56,552 bases of DNA from Lachnospiraceae bacterium (GTDB lineage: Bacteria > Bacillota > Clostridia > Lachnospirales > Lachnospiraceae): NCBI GenBank assembly GCA_022799175.1, contig JAAWNY010000014.1:1-56552 (forward strand), given 5' to 3'. Position numbers and translations under genes: made by a program. Positions 37,446 through 44,755 of the stretch are shown here, piece by piece; position 1 is the first letter of the stretch, and each line of letters starts with the position of its first letter. The notes below the pieces were generated by a model. The model saw nothing but the letters and a program-made list of their open reading frames with translations. It made no database searches and was not told the DNA's origin.

Positions 37446-37474
37446 ATTATAATATATCAGATTTATAATTGCAA
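37446..37474 (-). promoter_or_regulatory. Sigma-A promoter of the pur operon
   Basis: TTGCAA (37474-37469), exactly 17 bases, TATAAT (37451-37446), about 55 bases before the purC ATG. Confidence 0.8.
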
Positions 37475-37553
37475 TAGATTATTTATGATTCGTCTCAAGG
37501 CTCTCTGTCCTTTTTTCTTTCACGATGTATTTTTAGAAAATGAAAAAGTTTAA

Positions 37554-37871
37554 CTATTGGCGATCCGAAATCAAATCCTGCCGGTGATAAAACTGCAATT
37601 CCCAAGTTTGGGGGCAAAAGCGAAAACCGTAAGTGTTTTCCCGGCTATTTTGAGGAAATACCCACTCAATCTGGCAATTTCGTTCATACTGTAGGATACG
37701 AAAACCGATTCCTCTTTCCCTTAAAATGTTGGGAACCAAAAAGGTCGTCTCCACTGCCAATACGGCGAGGACGGCATAACGCAGACAACACGAATGTGTT
37801 TTTGCTGCTTTTTTAATTTGTCGTTTTCGCCAATCGCATTTGCCCTGATTTGATTGGCGCCAGTTTTTCAT
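37554..37871 (-). CDS. Hypothetical small protein with one membrane segment
   Basis: A 105-residue frame not recognised as any family. A Lys/Arg-rich N-terminus is followed by one possible membrane helix (LRYAVLAVLAVETTFLVPNIL, about 30-50) and a polar, aromatic C-terminus. GGAGAGG lies rather far (about 17 bases) before the ATG. Upstream, TTGATT (37984-37979), 17 bases, CATAAT (37961-37956) could be its promoter. No neighbour suggests a role. It may be spurious. Confidence 0.35.
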   Translation of the reverse strand: MKNWRQSNQGKCDWRKRQIKKAAKTHSCCLRYAVLAVLAVETTFLVPNILRERGIGFRILQYERNCQIEWVFPQNSRENTYGFRFCPQTWELQFYHRQDLISDRQ

Positions 37872-38032
37872 CTGCTCTTGTCACATCCTCTCCTTTGACC
37901 TGTAAACCAACTTTCCTTTTTCCCTCGAAATCATACTACCCTCTATCATTTTTACATTATGCATGATATTTTATAGATAATCAACGAAAAATTTTATATC
38001 TTTTATAAAATTTTTTAAGCAATAAAAAAGGT

Positions 38033-38192
38033 GTTGCAAAAGAAATCCTCCGTCATTTCTCATATCCCATGTCCGGCTGTTCACGAACACATTGTCTGAT
38101 ATTGACGGACTTTATCCGTGAAACGCAGACTATGTGTAAGGAAAATCATCCGAACACAGGATATAAAAACGGCGGAGGACTTCTTTTGCAAT
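38033..38192. repeat. Long palindromic element, family B
   Basis: The gap 37872-38222 holds no gene beyond promoter-like sites and an AT palindrome near 37987-38016. This 160-bp element has arms at 38033-38076 and 38150-38192 that are inverted copies with only a few mismatches; both contain GCAAAAGAA(A/G)TCCTCCG. A nested stem (ACACATTGTCTG with CAGACTATGTGT) fills the middle. The outer sequence is shared with the hairpin at 47475-47555 (TCCTCC(G/A)TCATTT, GTCCGGCTGTTC). It lies just after the lipoprotein gene and might also end its transcript. Confidence 0.75.
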
Positions 38193-38222
38193 ATCCTCTT
38201 TACTACTTATCGTTTTCCTGCT

Positions 38223-38546
38223 TTACTTGCTTTCATCGGAAGCTCTGGAGGCATCATCACCAGTCAGGTCTTCGACCCCGTCTTCCACATCATCGATCAG
38301 CCCTTCAATGACACCGGGACTGCTCTCCTGGTTACGGGAACCGTTCCCATCATCGGTTTTGTTGCTGCCGGAAGTACTACTCGAAGTACTGCCAGTACTC
38401 TCCTTATTCGATCCGGTCGTAGACTGAGTCGTCTGCGCCGCGCTGGTGCCAGCAGTCGTGTTATCCTGATTGCTCCCACATGCTGTCAGACAAAAAATAG
38501 CCAGCAAAGACAGCAAAAGCAATACTGACATCGTCATTTTCTTCAT
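38223..38546 (-). CDS. Small Ser/Thr-rich lipoprotein
   Basis: A 107-residue protein with a lipoprotein signal peptide: MKKMTMSVLLLLSLLAIF then lipobox LTAC, lipidated Cys at about residue 23. The mature part is low-complexity Ser/Thr/Gly/Asn with an acidic C-terminal stretch (IEGLIDDVEDGVEDLTGDD). GAAAGGAG precedes the ATG. It is a single gene with a possible forespore-type promoter just upstream, so it might be a spore-envelope lipoprotein (inference). Family not recognised. Confidence 0.75.
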   Translation of the reverse strand: MKKMTMSVLLLLSLLAIFCLTACGSNQDNTTAGTSAAQTTQSTTGSNKESTGSTSSSTSGSNKTDDGNGSRNQESSPGVIEGLIDDVEDGVEDLTGDDASRASDESK

Positions 38547-38579
38547 AATCCTGTTCTCCTTTCTGTTGTTATCCGATTT

Positions 38580-38610
38580 TAGTATGATGCAAAAGAGATG
38601 GTTTTATGAA
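38580..38610 (-). promoter_or_regulatory. Possible sigma-G/F-type promoter of the lipoprotein gene
   Basis: TTCATA (38610-38605), 18 bases, CATACTA (38586-38580), about 34 bases before the ATG. The -10 matches the forespore CATnnTA pattern exactly; the -35 differs from TGnATA at one position and overlaps the T run of the dapB terminator. Confidence 0.35.
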
Positions 38611-38648
38611 AAAAACAGGCATGGAAAGTAATTAACTCTTTCCATGCC
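38605..38648 (-). terminator. Terminator of dapA-dapB
   Basis: Stem GGCATGGAAAG with CTTTCCATGCC (38648-38618 on the minus strand), 9-base loop, followed by TGTTTTTTT. It lies 35 bases after the dapB stop. Confidence 0.9.
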
Positions 38649-38682
38649 CGGAAATTTTTAGAAAATAATTATAATCGGTTTC

Positions 38683-39447
38683 TTAAGTGGCTGAGTCAAT
38701 TACATCAGCCATTGTATAAAGCCCTGGCTTTCTCCCTTTTAAAAATCGTGCCGCCTCCAAAGCTCCCTTGCCAAAAATTGCTTTGGAATATGCTGTATGA
38801 CTAAAAGAAATCACCTCATCTTGTCCGGCAAAAATCACTTCATGTTCTCCCACAATCGTACCACCACGGACAGACTGGATCCCAATCTCCTTTGCTGTAC
38901 GCCTTACCTGCTCTGCAGAACGGTCATATTTATAATGATACGCATTCCCCATTGCCTCATTAATAGAATCTGCCAGAGCTAATGCGGTACCACTGGGCGC
39001 ATCCACTTTGCGATTGTGGTGCTTCTCTAAAATTTCCACATCAAAACCCGCTCCGGCCAACACTCTAGCCGCATCTTGAAGCAACTTCAAAAGAACATTG
39101 ATCCCCAAAGACATATTGGCAGAACGCAATATTGCCGTCTTCTCTGCCATCTTTTGTACCTTTTCTACCTGCTCCTGAGAAAGCCCAGTAGTACATAATA
39201 CCAAAGGCATCTCTCTTTTCCCACAATATTCCAACAGATGATCCACCGCCTTTGCCGAGGCAAAATCCACTATCACATCCGCTTCTACATTACACTGTTC
39301 TAGACTCTGAAACACGGGATATCCCAGGTTTACCTGATCATCTGGATCAATTCCAGCCACGATTTTTATATCTTCCATATCCTCAGCTAACCCGGAAATC
39401 ACGCGTCCCATAGCGCCGCTGCATCCATGCATGATAATTCTGGTCAT
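38683..39447 (-). CDS. dapB: 4-hydroxy-tetrahydrodipicolinate reductase
   Basis: A 254-residue enzyme of lysine and diaminopimelate synthesis, reducing the DapA product with NAD(P)H. N-terminal nucleotide-binding loop GCSGAMGRVISG and catalytic segment EKHHNRKVDAPSGTAL (His pair and Lys) are intact, as is RGGTIVGEHEVIFAG. It follows dapA by 17 bases and shares its lysine riboswitch. Confidence 0.97.
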   Translation of the reverse strand: MTRIIMHGCSGAMGRVISGLAEDMEDIKIVAGIDPDDQVNLGYPVFQSLEQCNVEADVIVDFASAKAVDHLLEYCGKREMPLVLCTTGLSQEQVEKVQKMAEKTAILRSANMSLGINVLLKLLQDAARVLAGAGFDVEILEKHHNRKVDAPSGTALALADSINEAMGNAYHYKYDRSAEQVRRTAKEIGIQSVRGGTIVGEHEVIFAGQDEVISFSHTAYSKAIFGKGALEAARFLKGRKPGLYTMADVIDSAT

Positions 39448-39464
39448 TCTCTTTTGCTCCTCTC

Positions 39465-40355
39465 TTACAGAATTCCGTAATCCTCCATCGCCTTTGCCAG
39501 ACGTTTCTGATTCTGAGGCTCCATCTCTGTCAGAGGCAAACGTAACGGGCCAACCTCCTTGCCCATCAGATTCATAGCCGCTTTGACAGGAATCGGATTC
39601 ACTTCACAAAACAGGGCGCTGATAAGTGGTACTGCCTGTAATTGCAGTTCACAACTTCTCTTCACATCTCCTTTAAAATAAGACGCACAAATCTCATGTG
39701 TCTGCGCTGGTGCCACATTAGAAAGTACGGAAATCACTCCCTTGCCGCCCAGAGAAAGCAGAGGAACGATCTGGTCATCGTTGCCTGAATACAAGTCTAC
39801 TTTGCCTTCCGCCATATGCATAATCTCTGCAATTGCTGAAAAATTTGCACTGGCTTCCTTGACTCCCACTATGTTGGGAACCTCTGTACATAGCTTTACT
39901 ATCGTCTCTGGCTTCATCGTTACTCCAGTTCTTCCAGGAATATGATACAACAAAATCGGGATTTTCACTGACTCTGCCACTGCCGTATAATGGGCGATCA
40001 ACCCAGCCTGTGTCGCTTTATTATAATAGGGAGTAACCACTAAAAGACCATCGGCGCCGACTTCCTGAGCGGCTTTTGATAAATGAATCGCCTCTCTGGT
40101 TGAATTGGAGCCAGTTCCTGCAATAACCGGAATTCGTTCTTTCACTACCTGACAGGTAAATCTTATCACCTCTATATGTTCCTCATGGCTCATCGTTGAG
40201 GATTCCCCGGTAGTGCCACAAGAAATAATGGCATCCGTACCTCCGGCTATCTGCTCCTCCAACAATTCCTCCAGCTTATTATAATTCACCTCACCATTCT
40301 CATAAAACGGGGTAATCAACGCAACGCCTGCGCCTTCAAAAATTGCCATCATCAT
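39465..40355 (-). CDS. dapA: 4-hydroxy-tetrahydrodipicolinate synthase
   Basis: About 296 residues; three consecutive ATG codons (40355, 40352, 40349) follow AGGAGGATATG and the second or third has better spacing. It condenses pyruvate and aspartate semialdehyde. The TIM barrel shows CGTTGESSTMSHEEH, LLYHIPGRTGVTM (catalytic Tyr) and IVGVKEASAN, with the Schiff-base Lys. The product feeds both lysine and the peptidoglycan/dipicolinate branch. The upstream lysine riboswitch accounts for regulation. Confidence 0.97.
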   Translation of the reverse strand: MMMAIFEGAGVALITPFYENGEVNYNKLEELLEEQIAGGTDAIISCGTTGESSTMSHEEHIEVIRFTCQVVKERIPVIAGTGSNSTREAIHLSKAAQEVGADGLLVVTPYYNKATQAGLIAHYTAVAESVKIPILLYHIPGRTGVTMKPETIVKLCTEVPNIVGVKEASANFSAIAEIMHMAEGKVDLYSGNDDQIVPLLSLGGKGVISVLSNVAPAQTHEICASYFKGDVKRSCELQLQAVPLISALFCEVNPIPVKAAMNLMGKEVGPLRLPLTEMEPQNQKRLAKAMEDYGIL

Positions 40356-40396
40356 ATCCTCCTGTCCATCTGTCTAATCTTACGGATCTACGGGAA

Positions 40397-40650
40397 TAAA
40401 AAAGGGAAGCCTTGTCAGATAGCTCCCCAAAAAAGATATTATACTCTTATCATCTTCTTCAAGCAGCTCTCCATCCGACCACAAGCACTCCACCCGGTCC
40501 CGGATGACAGTCACAAAGTTCTTCACCTTGTGCCCAGACAAATGCCTCCAGTTTGCATTCGTCTTCGGCGTCCGCCCTTTCTTCTGCCTTCCTCTGTCTC
40601 TGGAACATCCAGCAGCCTACTCATGCTTCACGCAACCTCTACTTATCTAG
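40397..40650 (-). promoter_or_regulatory. Lysine riboswitch (L box) with terminator
   Basis: On the minus strand the gap before dapA has the L-box conserved pieces in order: AGAGGTTGCG (about 40640), GAGTAG, then GAAAGGGCGGACGCCGAAG (40581-40562), close to the Bacillus lysC leader. A terminator stem GGGGAGC with GCTTCCC (40428-40404) followed by TTTTTTATT ends it, about 40 bases before dapA. High lysine should cause termination. Consistent with a dap operon. Confidence 0.9.
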
Positions 40651-40680
40651 TTTCTCTTCCTGTCTTTTACAGTTATAAAG

Positions 40681-40709
40681 ATACTACCATCAGCAACCGA
40701 TCTTGTCAA
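40681..40709 (-). promoter_or_regulatory. Sigma-A promoter of dapA-dapB
   Basis: TTGACA (40709-40704), 17 bases, TAGTAT (40686-40681). Transcription would start just before the lysine riboswitch. The promoter lies within 12 bases of the end of the upstream gene. Confidence 0.7.
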
Positions 40710-40720
40710 CCAAAATTTGC

Positions 40721-41209
40721 TCAGTCCCGAACCGGCTCAATTCTTGTAATCCGCTCAATCTGATCCGCCATTGTTGCCAATCTTTCCGGAAGCACTCGCC
40801 CGGTGAGAATCACATCCGCCTCTCCCCGGTTTTCTAACAATTGCTCCAGTTCCGATTCCATTAAAATATCCTGCTCCACAACCCCCAATACTTCATCTAA
40901 AATTAACAGTCCGCATTCTCCGGTAGTCAGCACCTTCCTGGCAAAATTCACGCCATTGCGAATATTCGCCGATTCTTCCTGCCTAGCTAAATCGGACAAC
41001 TGATCAAAATCACATCCGGATTTCTCAAAACGAAAAATTCGCATCTCCGGCTCCAACCGTTCCATCATCTCGGATGTCTGATTTCCCTTCAAGAATTGAA
41101 TTACCGTTACTCGCTGCTGCCTGGCCAAGGCTCCCAACCCTTTTCCTAATGCCATAGCCGTCTTTCCTGAACCCTCACCATAAATAATTTCTATTTTACC
41201 TGTATTCAT
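40721..41209 (-). CDS. Cob(I)alamin adenosyltransferase (CobA/BtuR type)
   Basis: About 162 residues from the ATG at 41209, with GGAG about seven bases upstream; the frame opens at 41245. The P-loop GEGSGKTAMALGKGLGALA and the DEVLGVVEQDIL and ILTGRVLPERLATMADQI segments match the CobA/CobO/BtuR family, which transfers adenosyl from ATP to corrinoids. Family HTGxGKGKT is here GEGSGKTAM, so it is a divergent member. It follows an SSB-like gene; no other cobalamin gene or cobalamin riboswitch is nearby. Confidence 0.8.
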   Translation of the reverse strand: MNTGKIEIIYGEGSGKTAMALGKGLGALARQQRVTVIQFLKGNQTSEMMERLEPEMRIFRFEKSGCDFDQLSDLARQEESANIRNGVNFARKVLTTGECGLLILDEVLGVVEQDILMESELEQLLENRGEADVILTGRVLPERLATMADQIERITRIEPVRD

Positions 41210-41245
41210 TTTTTTACTCCTCTGTATTTCCTGTAGCCTCAACAA

Positions 41246-41887
41246 TCAGGAAACAATGCTCTCGTCTCCGCACTCCAGCTTGCTAATAGACACCTCGTAG
41301 GCCACTCTCTTTTCGCATTCTGTCTCCGAAAGTTTTTTGGTATACTCCCGGCTTTGCACCCTGCCCCAAACCCTTACCCGCGTTCCCACTTCAAATCCAG
41401 AAGCAAAGCGGGCATTTCGTCCCCAGGCAATACAAGGAATATAATCTGATTTTCCATAAGGACGGTTTACTGCCAGTAACAAATCCGCAATTTCCCGCCC
41501 CAAAGGTGTTTTCCGGTAAATCGGAGCCTTACAGATATATCCATCCAGGAATATCTGATTCGTCTTTGTGTAATCGGTAAATTCCTCCATAAAGTTAATT
41601 TCCCGCACAAATACAGACAATACCAGACGATTTTTGACCCCTTCATGCCGATTATAAGAACGGAACTGACCAATCGCCTCCACGGTGCATCCCCGATAAT
41701 CCTCCTGCACCCGGATCAACCGTTCCGAAATCATCAGCGGAATAATATCTGCCTGTTCACTCAAACGGTTCACTGCCACTTCCACCACATAAAATCCCTC
41801 GCCAAACACCTCGTGACTAAAGGTGAATCCAGAAATGATCTCTCCAATTACACTAACCTTGTTATTTTCAATCACTTTTTCTGCCAT
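41246..41887 (-). CDS. SSB-like protein with tandem OB folds
   Basis: About 213 residues from the ATG at 41887, which has GGAAGAGGAG upstream. Two OB-fold-like halves are visible: residues about 8-100 (VSVIGEIISGFTFSHEVFGE, CTVEAIGQFRSYN) and 110-200 (NQIFLDGYICKAPIYRKTPL, ADLLLAVNRPYG, YIPCIAWGRNARFA, VRVWGRVQSREY). The second half closely resembles single-stranded DNA-binding protein. No acidic SSB tail is present. It is probably an accessory ssDNA-binding protein, not the main SSB. It lies between typA and the adenosyltransferase gene. Confidence 0.75.
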   Translation of the reverse strand: MAEKVIENNKVSVIGEIISGFTFSHEVFGEGFYVVEVAVNRLSEQADIIPLMISERLIRVQEDYRGCTVEAIGQFRSYNRHEGVKNRLVLSVFVREINFMEEFTDYTKTNQIFLDGYICKAPIYRKTPLGREIADLLLAVNRPYGKSDYIPCIAWGRNARFASGFEVGTRVRVWGRVQSREYTKKLSETECEKRVAYEVSISKLECGDESIVS

Positions 41888-42037
41888 GGTACTTCTCTCC
41901 TCTTCCTTTTTCATATTCATTATCTTGTTCCATCGCGGCATACAGATAGTCTGCCCTCTTAAATATGTCTATGAAAAAGAAAACGCAGATATGAAGATTT
42001 TCATTCGCCAAATCATGACACATTTCTAAGCATACCG

Positions 42038-43864
42038 TTATTTCTTAAAGGATGCCCGTTTCCGCAAAGTCGGATCCAAAATCTTTTTACGGATTCTTAA
42101 ATTCGTTGGCGTTACTTCTAGAAGCTCGTCGGTATCAATAAATTCCAGACACTGCTCTAGACTCATCTCCTTTTTTGGTACCAACTTCAAAGCCTCATCT
42201 GCACTCGAAGAACGAGTATTCGTCAGCTTCTTGGTTTTACATACGTTCACTTCGATATCCTCAGCTTTCGGATTTTGCCCGATCACCATACCGCCATAAA
42301 CTTTCTCTCCCGGCCCCACGAACAACAGTCCTCTCTCCTGAGCGTTAAAAAGACCGTACGTGATCGTCTCTCCACTTTCATAAGCTATCAAAGAACCCGT
42401 CTTTCGATAATTCAAATCCCCTTTATAAGGCGCATAATCATCAAAAATAGTATTCATAATACCGTTACCCTTAGTATCGGTCAAAAATTCGCCCCGATAA
42501 CCAATCAGCCCCCGGGAGGGAATCGCAAATTCCAAACGGGTATAACCACCACTTACTGGACTCATACCCTGCAGTTCTCCTTTGCGGGATGTAAGTTTCT
42601 GAATCACGGTTCCGGTAAATTCCTCTGGCACATCAATATAGGCCAATTCCATGGGCTCTAACTTCTGATTTCGCTCATTGTATTTATATAATACTTCCGC
42701 CTTACTGACAGCAAACTCATAACCTTCCCGGCGCATATTCTCGATCAGTACCGACAAATGCAGCTCTCCCCGACCAGATACCTTAAAACAATCCGGAGAA
42801 TCCGTCTCCTCTACCCGCAGACTCACATCCGTATTCAATTCTCGGAACAACCGCTCCCGGATATGGCGGGAGGTGACATACTTACCCTCCTGACCTGCCA
42901 GCGGACTGTCATTTACTATAAAGTTCATGGCAATTGTCGGTTCGGAAATTTTCTGAAAAGGAATAGACTCCGGATTTTCCGGAGAACAAATCGTATCTCC
43001 AATATGCAAATCGGTGATTCCGGACACAGCTACAATGTCCCCCACCGTTGCCTCTGGCACTTCCACCCGGTTCAATCCATCAAACTGATATAATTTACCG
43101 ATCTTTACTTTGCGCAGCTTGTCTGGATCGTGATGGTTAACAATCACACATTCCTGGTTGACCCGAAGCGTACCATTATCAATCTTCCCAATACCAATTC
43201 TGCCAACATATTCATTATAGTCAATCGTACTGACAAGCACCTGGGTATCTGCTTTTGGATTCCCCTCCGGAGCTGGAATATAATCTATGATAGTCTCAAA
43301 CAATGGTCTCATATCTTCTTCCGGATCCGTCAGTTCCTTCTTGGCAAACCCGGCCCTCGCCGAAGCAAATACAAACGGACAATCCAGTTGTTCATCCGAA
43401 GCATCCAAATCCATAAATAACTCCAGAACCTCGTCAATGACTTCCTCCGGTCTCGCCTCCGGACGATCAATCTTATTCACACAGACAATTGCTGGTAAAT
43501 CCAGTTCTAATGCTTTCTTCAACACGAACTTGGTTTGAGGCATCGGTCCTTCATAGGCATCCACTACGAGAATGACGCCATTCACCATCTTAAGCACCCG
43601 CTCCACCTCTCCACCAAAATCAGCATGTCCGGGAGTATCAATAATATTAATCTTAATATCTTTATAAAAGACGGCGGTATTTTTGGAGAGGATGGTGATC
43701 CCCCGTTCCCGCTCAATATCGTTGGAGTCCATTACCCGCTCCACAATTTCCTGATTTGCGCGAAACACCCCGCTACTCTTCAGTAATTCATCAACCAAAG
43801 TGGTCTTTCCGTGATCCACATGGGCAATAATCGCTACATTTCTGACATCTTCTCTTTTCATCAT
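42038..43864 (-). CDS. typA: Translational GTPase TypA/BipA
   Basis: About 608 residues from the ATG at 43864 (or 43861), directly after GGAGGAGAA; the frame opens at 43984 without a site. G1 is [19 protein letters not shown]3 [17 protein letters not shown]4 NKIDRP. The EF-G-like domains and the C-terminal TypA-specific domain ([20 protein letters not shown]) are present. It is a ribosome-associated GTPase needed under stress or low temperature in several bacteria. Confidence 0.97.
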   Translation of the reverse strand: MMKREDVRNVAIIAHVDHGKTTLVDELLKSSGVFRANQEIVERVMDSNDIERERGITILSKNTAVFYKDIKINIIDTPGHADFGGEVERVLKMVNGVILVVDAYEGPMPQTKFVLKKALELDLPAIVCVNKIDRPEARPEEVIDEVLELFMDLDASDEQLDCPFVFASARAGFAKKELTDPEEDMRPLFETIIDYIPAPEGNPKADTQVLVSTIDYNEYVGRIGIGKIDNGTLRVNQECVIVNHHDPDKLRKVKIGKLYQFDGLNRVEVPEATVGDIVAVSGITDLHIGDTICSPENPESIPFQKISEPTIAMNFIVNDSPLAGQEGKYVTSRHIRERLFRELNTDVSLRVEETDSPDCFKVSGRGELHLSVLIENMRREGYEFAVSKAEVLYKYNERNQKLEPMELAYIDVPEEFTGTVIQKLTSRKGELQGMSPVSGGYTRLEFAIPSRGLIGYRGEFLTDTKGNGIMNTIFDDYAPYKGDLNYRKTGSLIAYESGETITYGLFNAQERGLLFVGPGEKVYGGMVIGQNPKAEDIEVNVCKTKKLTNTRSSSADEALKLVPKKEMSLEQCLEFIDTDELLEVTPTNLRIRKKILDPTLRKRASFKK

Positions 43865-43877
43865 TTCTCCTCCAAAA

Positions 43878-43957
43878 GAGCTAAGAACACGATGCCGGTC
43901 CTTAGCTCCTGGTAATCTACAATTTATTAATATAGCATTTTCAGAGAAAGAATGCAA
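43878..43957 (-). promoter_or_regulatory. Promoter and leader hairpin of typA
   Basis: TTGCAT (43957-43952), 17 bases, TATATT (43934-43929). The leader then folds into GAGCTAAG...CTTAGCTC (43908-43878), followed at once by TTTTGGAGGAGAA, which holds the ribosome site. The hairpin ending in TTTT next to the ribosome site could attenuate or affect initiation; this is untested. Confidence 0.55.
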
Positions 43958-44000
43958 GTAATTATTTATAAATCGTGAAATCATGGGTCACAAATCCATA

Positions 44001-44648
44001 TCAAAATAGAATCAATTCCCCTTTTGCCATTCCATAATACACCAACCCTTCATCCTCGATCTGCGCTTTGCCAGCCGTCCGTTCTGTCACCTGAGCAATC
44101 AATTGTTCTGCCTTATTAAGCGGCGCCAACATCGTTATCGCCACCTGGTCCGTATATTCTGTATTCAAAACGGGGATTTCCCATTGACCCGCCACATATT
44201 GAATCTTACCAATCCCATTATAATCCGTAAAAATCCGTAGCTGACGACCGGAAAGTCTCTCCACCACCACACTGTGACGCAATCCTTCCTGCACAGCACC
44301 AGAATATGCCCGTACCAATCCACCTGTCCCTAGTAATGTGCCTCCAAAATAACGGGTTACCACCACACAAGCGTCCCGGATTCCTTCACCCAAAAGAACG
44401 TCCAACATCGGCCGGCCCGCTGTCTGTGCCGGTTCTCCATCATCACTGCAACGGCTTAACTGTCCCTGTTCCCCGATAACCCATGCATAACAGTTATGCC
44501 GGGCGTCCCAATATTTTTTCTTTATTTCCTCCACAAATGCTACTGCTTCCTCTTCTGACTTTACTGGTCTGGTCGTGGCTATAAAACGAGATTTTTTCTC
44601 AACAATCTCTCCTTCCCCGCCCAAATACAGAATCTTACAGGCTTCCAT
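44001..44648 (-). CDS. YigZ/IMPACT family protein
   Basis: About 215 residues from the ATG at 44648 with GAGGAGGAG upstream; the frame extends to 44735 without a ribosome site and over the divergent promoter. Core signature SRFIATTRPVKSEEEAVAFV, then YWDARHNCYAWVIG, SDDGEPAQTAGRPML and VVVTRYFGGTLLGTGGLVRAY identify the YigZ/UPF0029 family. Its exact function is not settled; it is related to eukaryotic IMPACT, a regulator of translation control. It is divergent from the penicillin-binding protein gene. Confidence 0.93.
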   Translation of the reverse strand: MEACKILYLGGEGEIVEKKSRFIATTRPVKSEEEAVAFVEEIKKKYWDARHNCYAWVIGEQGQLSRCSDDGEPAQTAGRPMLDVLLGEGIRDACVVVTRYFGGTLLGTGGLVRAYSGAVQEGLRHSVVVERLSGRQLRIFTDYNGIGKIQYVAGQWEIPVLNTEYTDQVAITMLAPLNKAEQLIAQVTERTAGKAQIEDEGLVYYGMAKGELILF

Positions 44649-44682
44649 TATTTTGCTGCTCCTCCTCTGTCCATGATTTTTA

Positions 44683-44711
44683 TTGAATTGTACCACAATT
44701 TTTGTTATAAT
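44683..44711 (+). promoter_or_regulatory. Sigma-A promoter of the PBP1A gene
   Basis: TTGAAT (44683-44688), 17 bases, TATAAT (44706-44711). On the opposite strand TGGTACAAT overlaps the same stretch and could serve yigZ, so the two genes may share a compact divergent promoter region. Confidence 0.75.
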
Positions 44712-44755
44712 GATATCCGGGTTTTCTATTTGCACCCTCTGGAAGGAGGCTTTTT

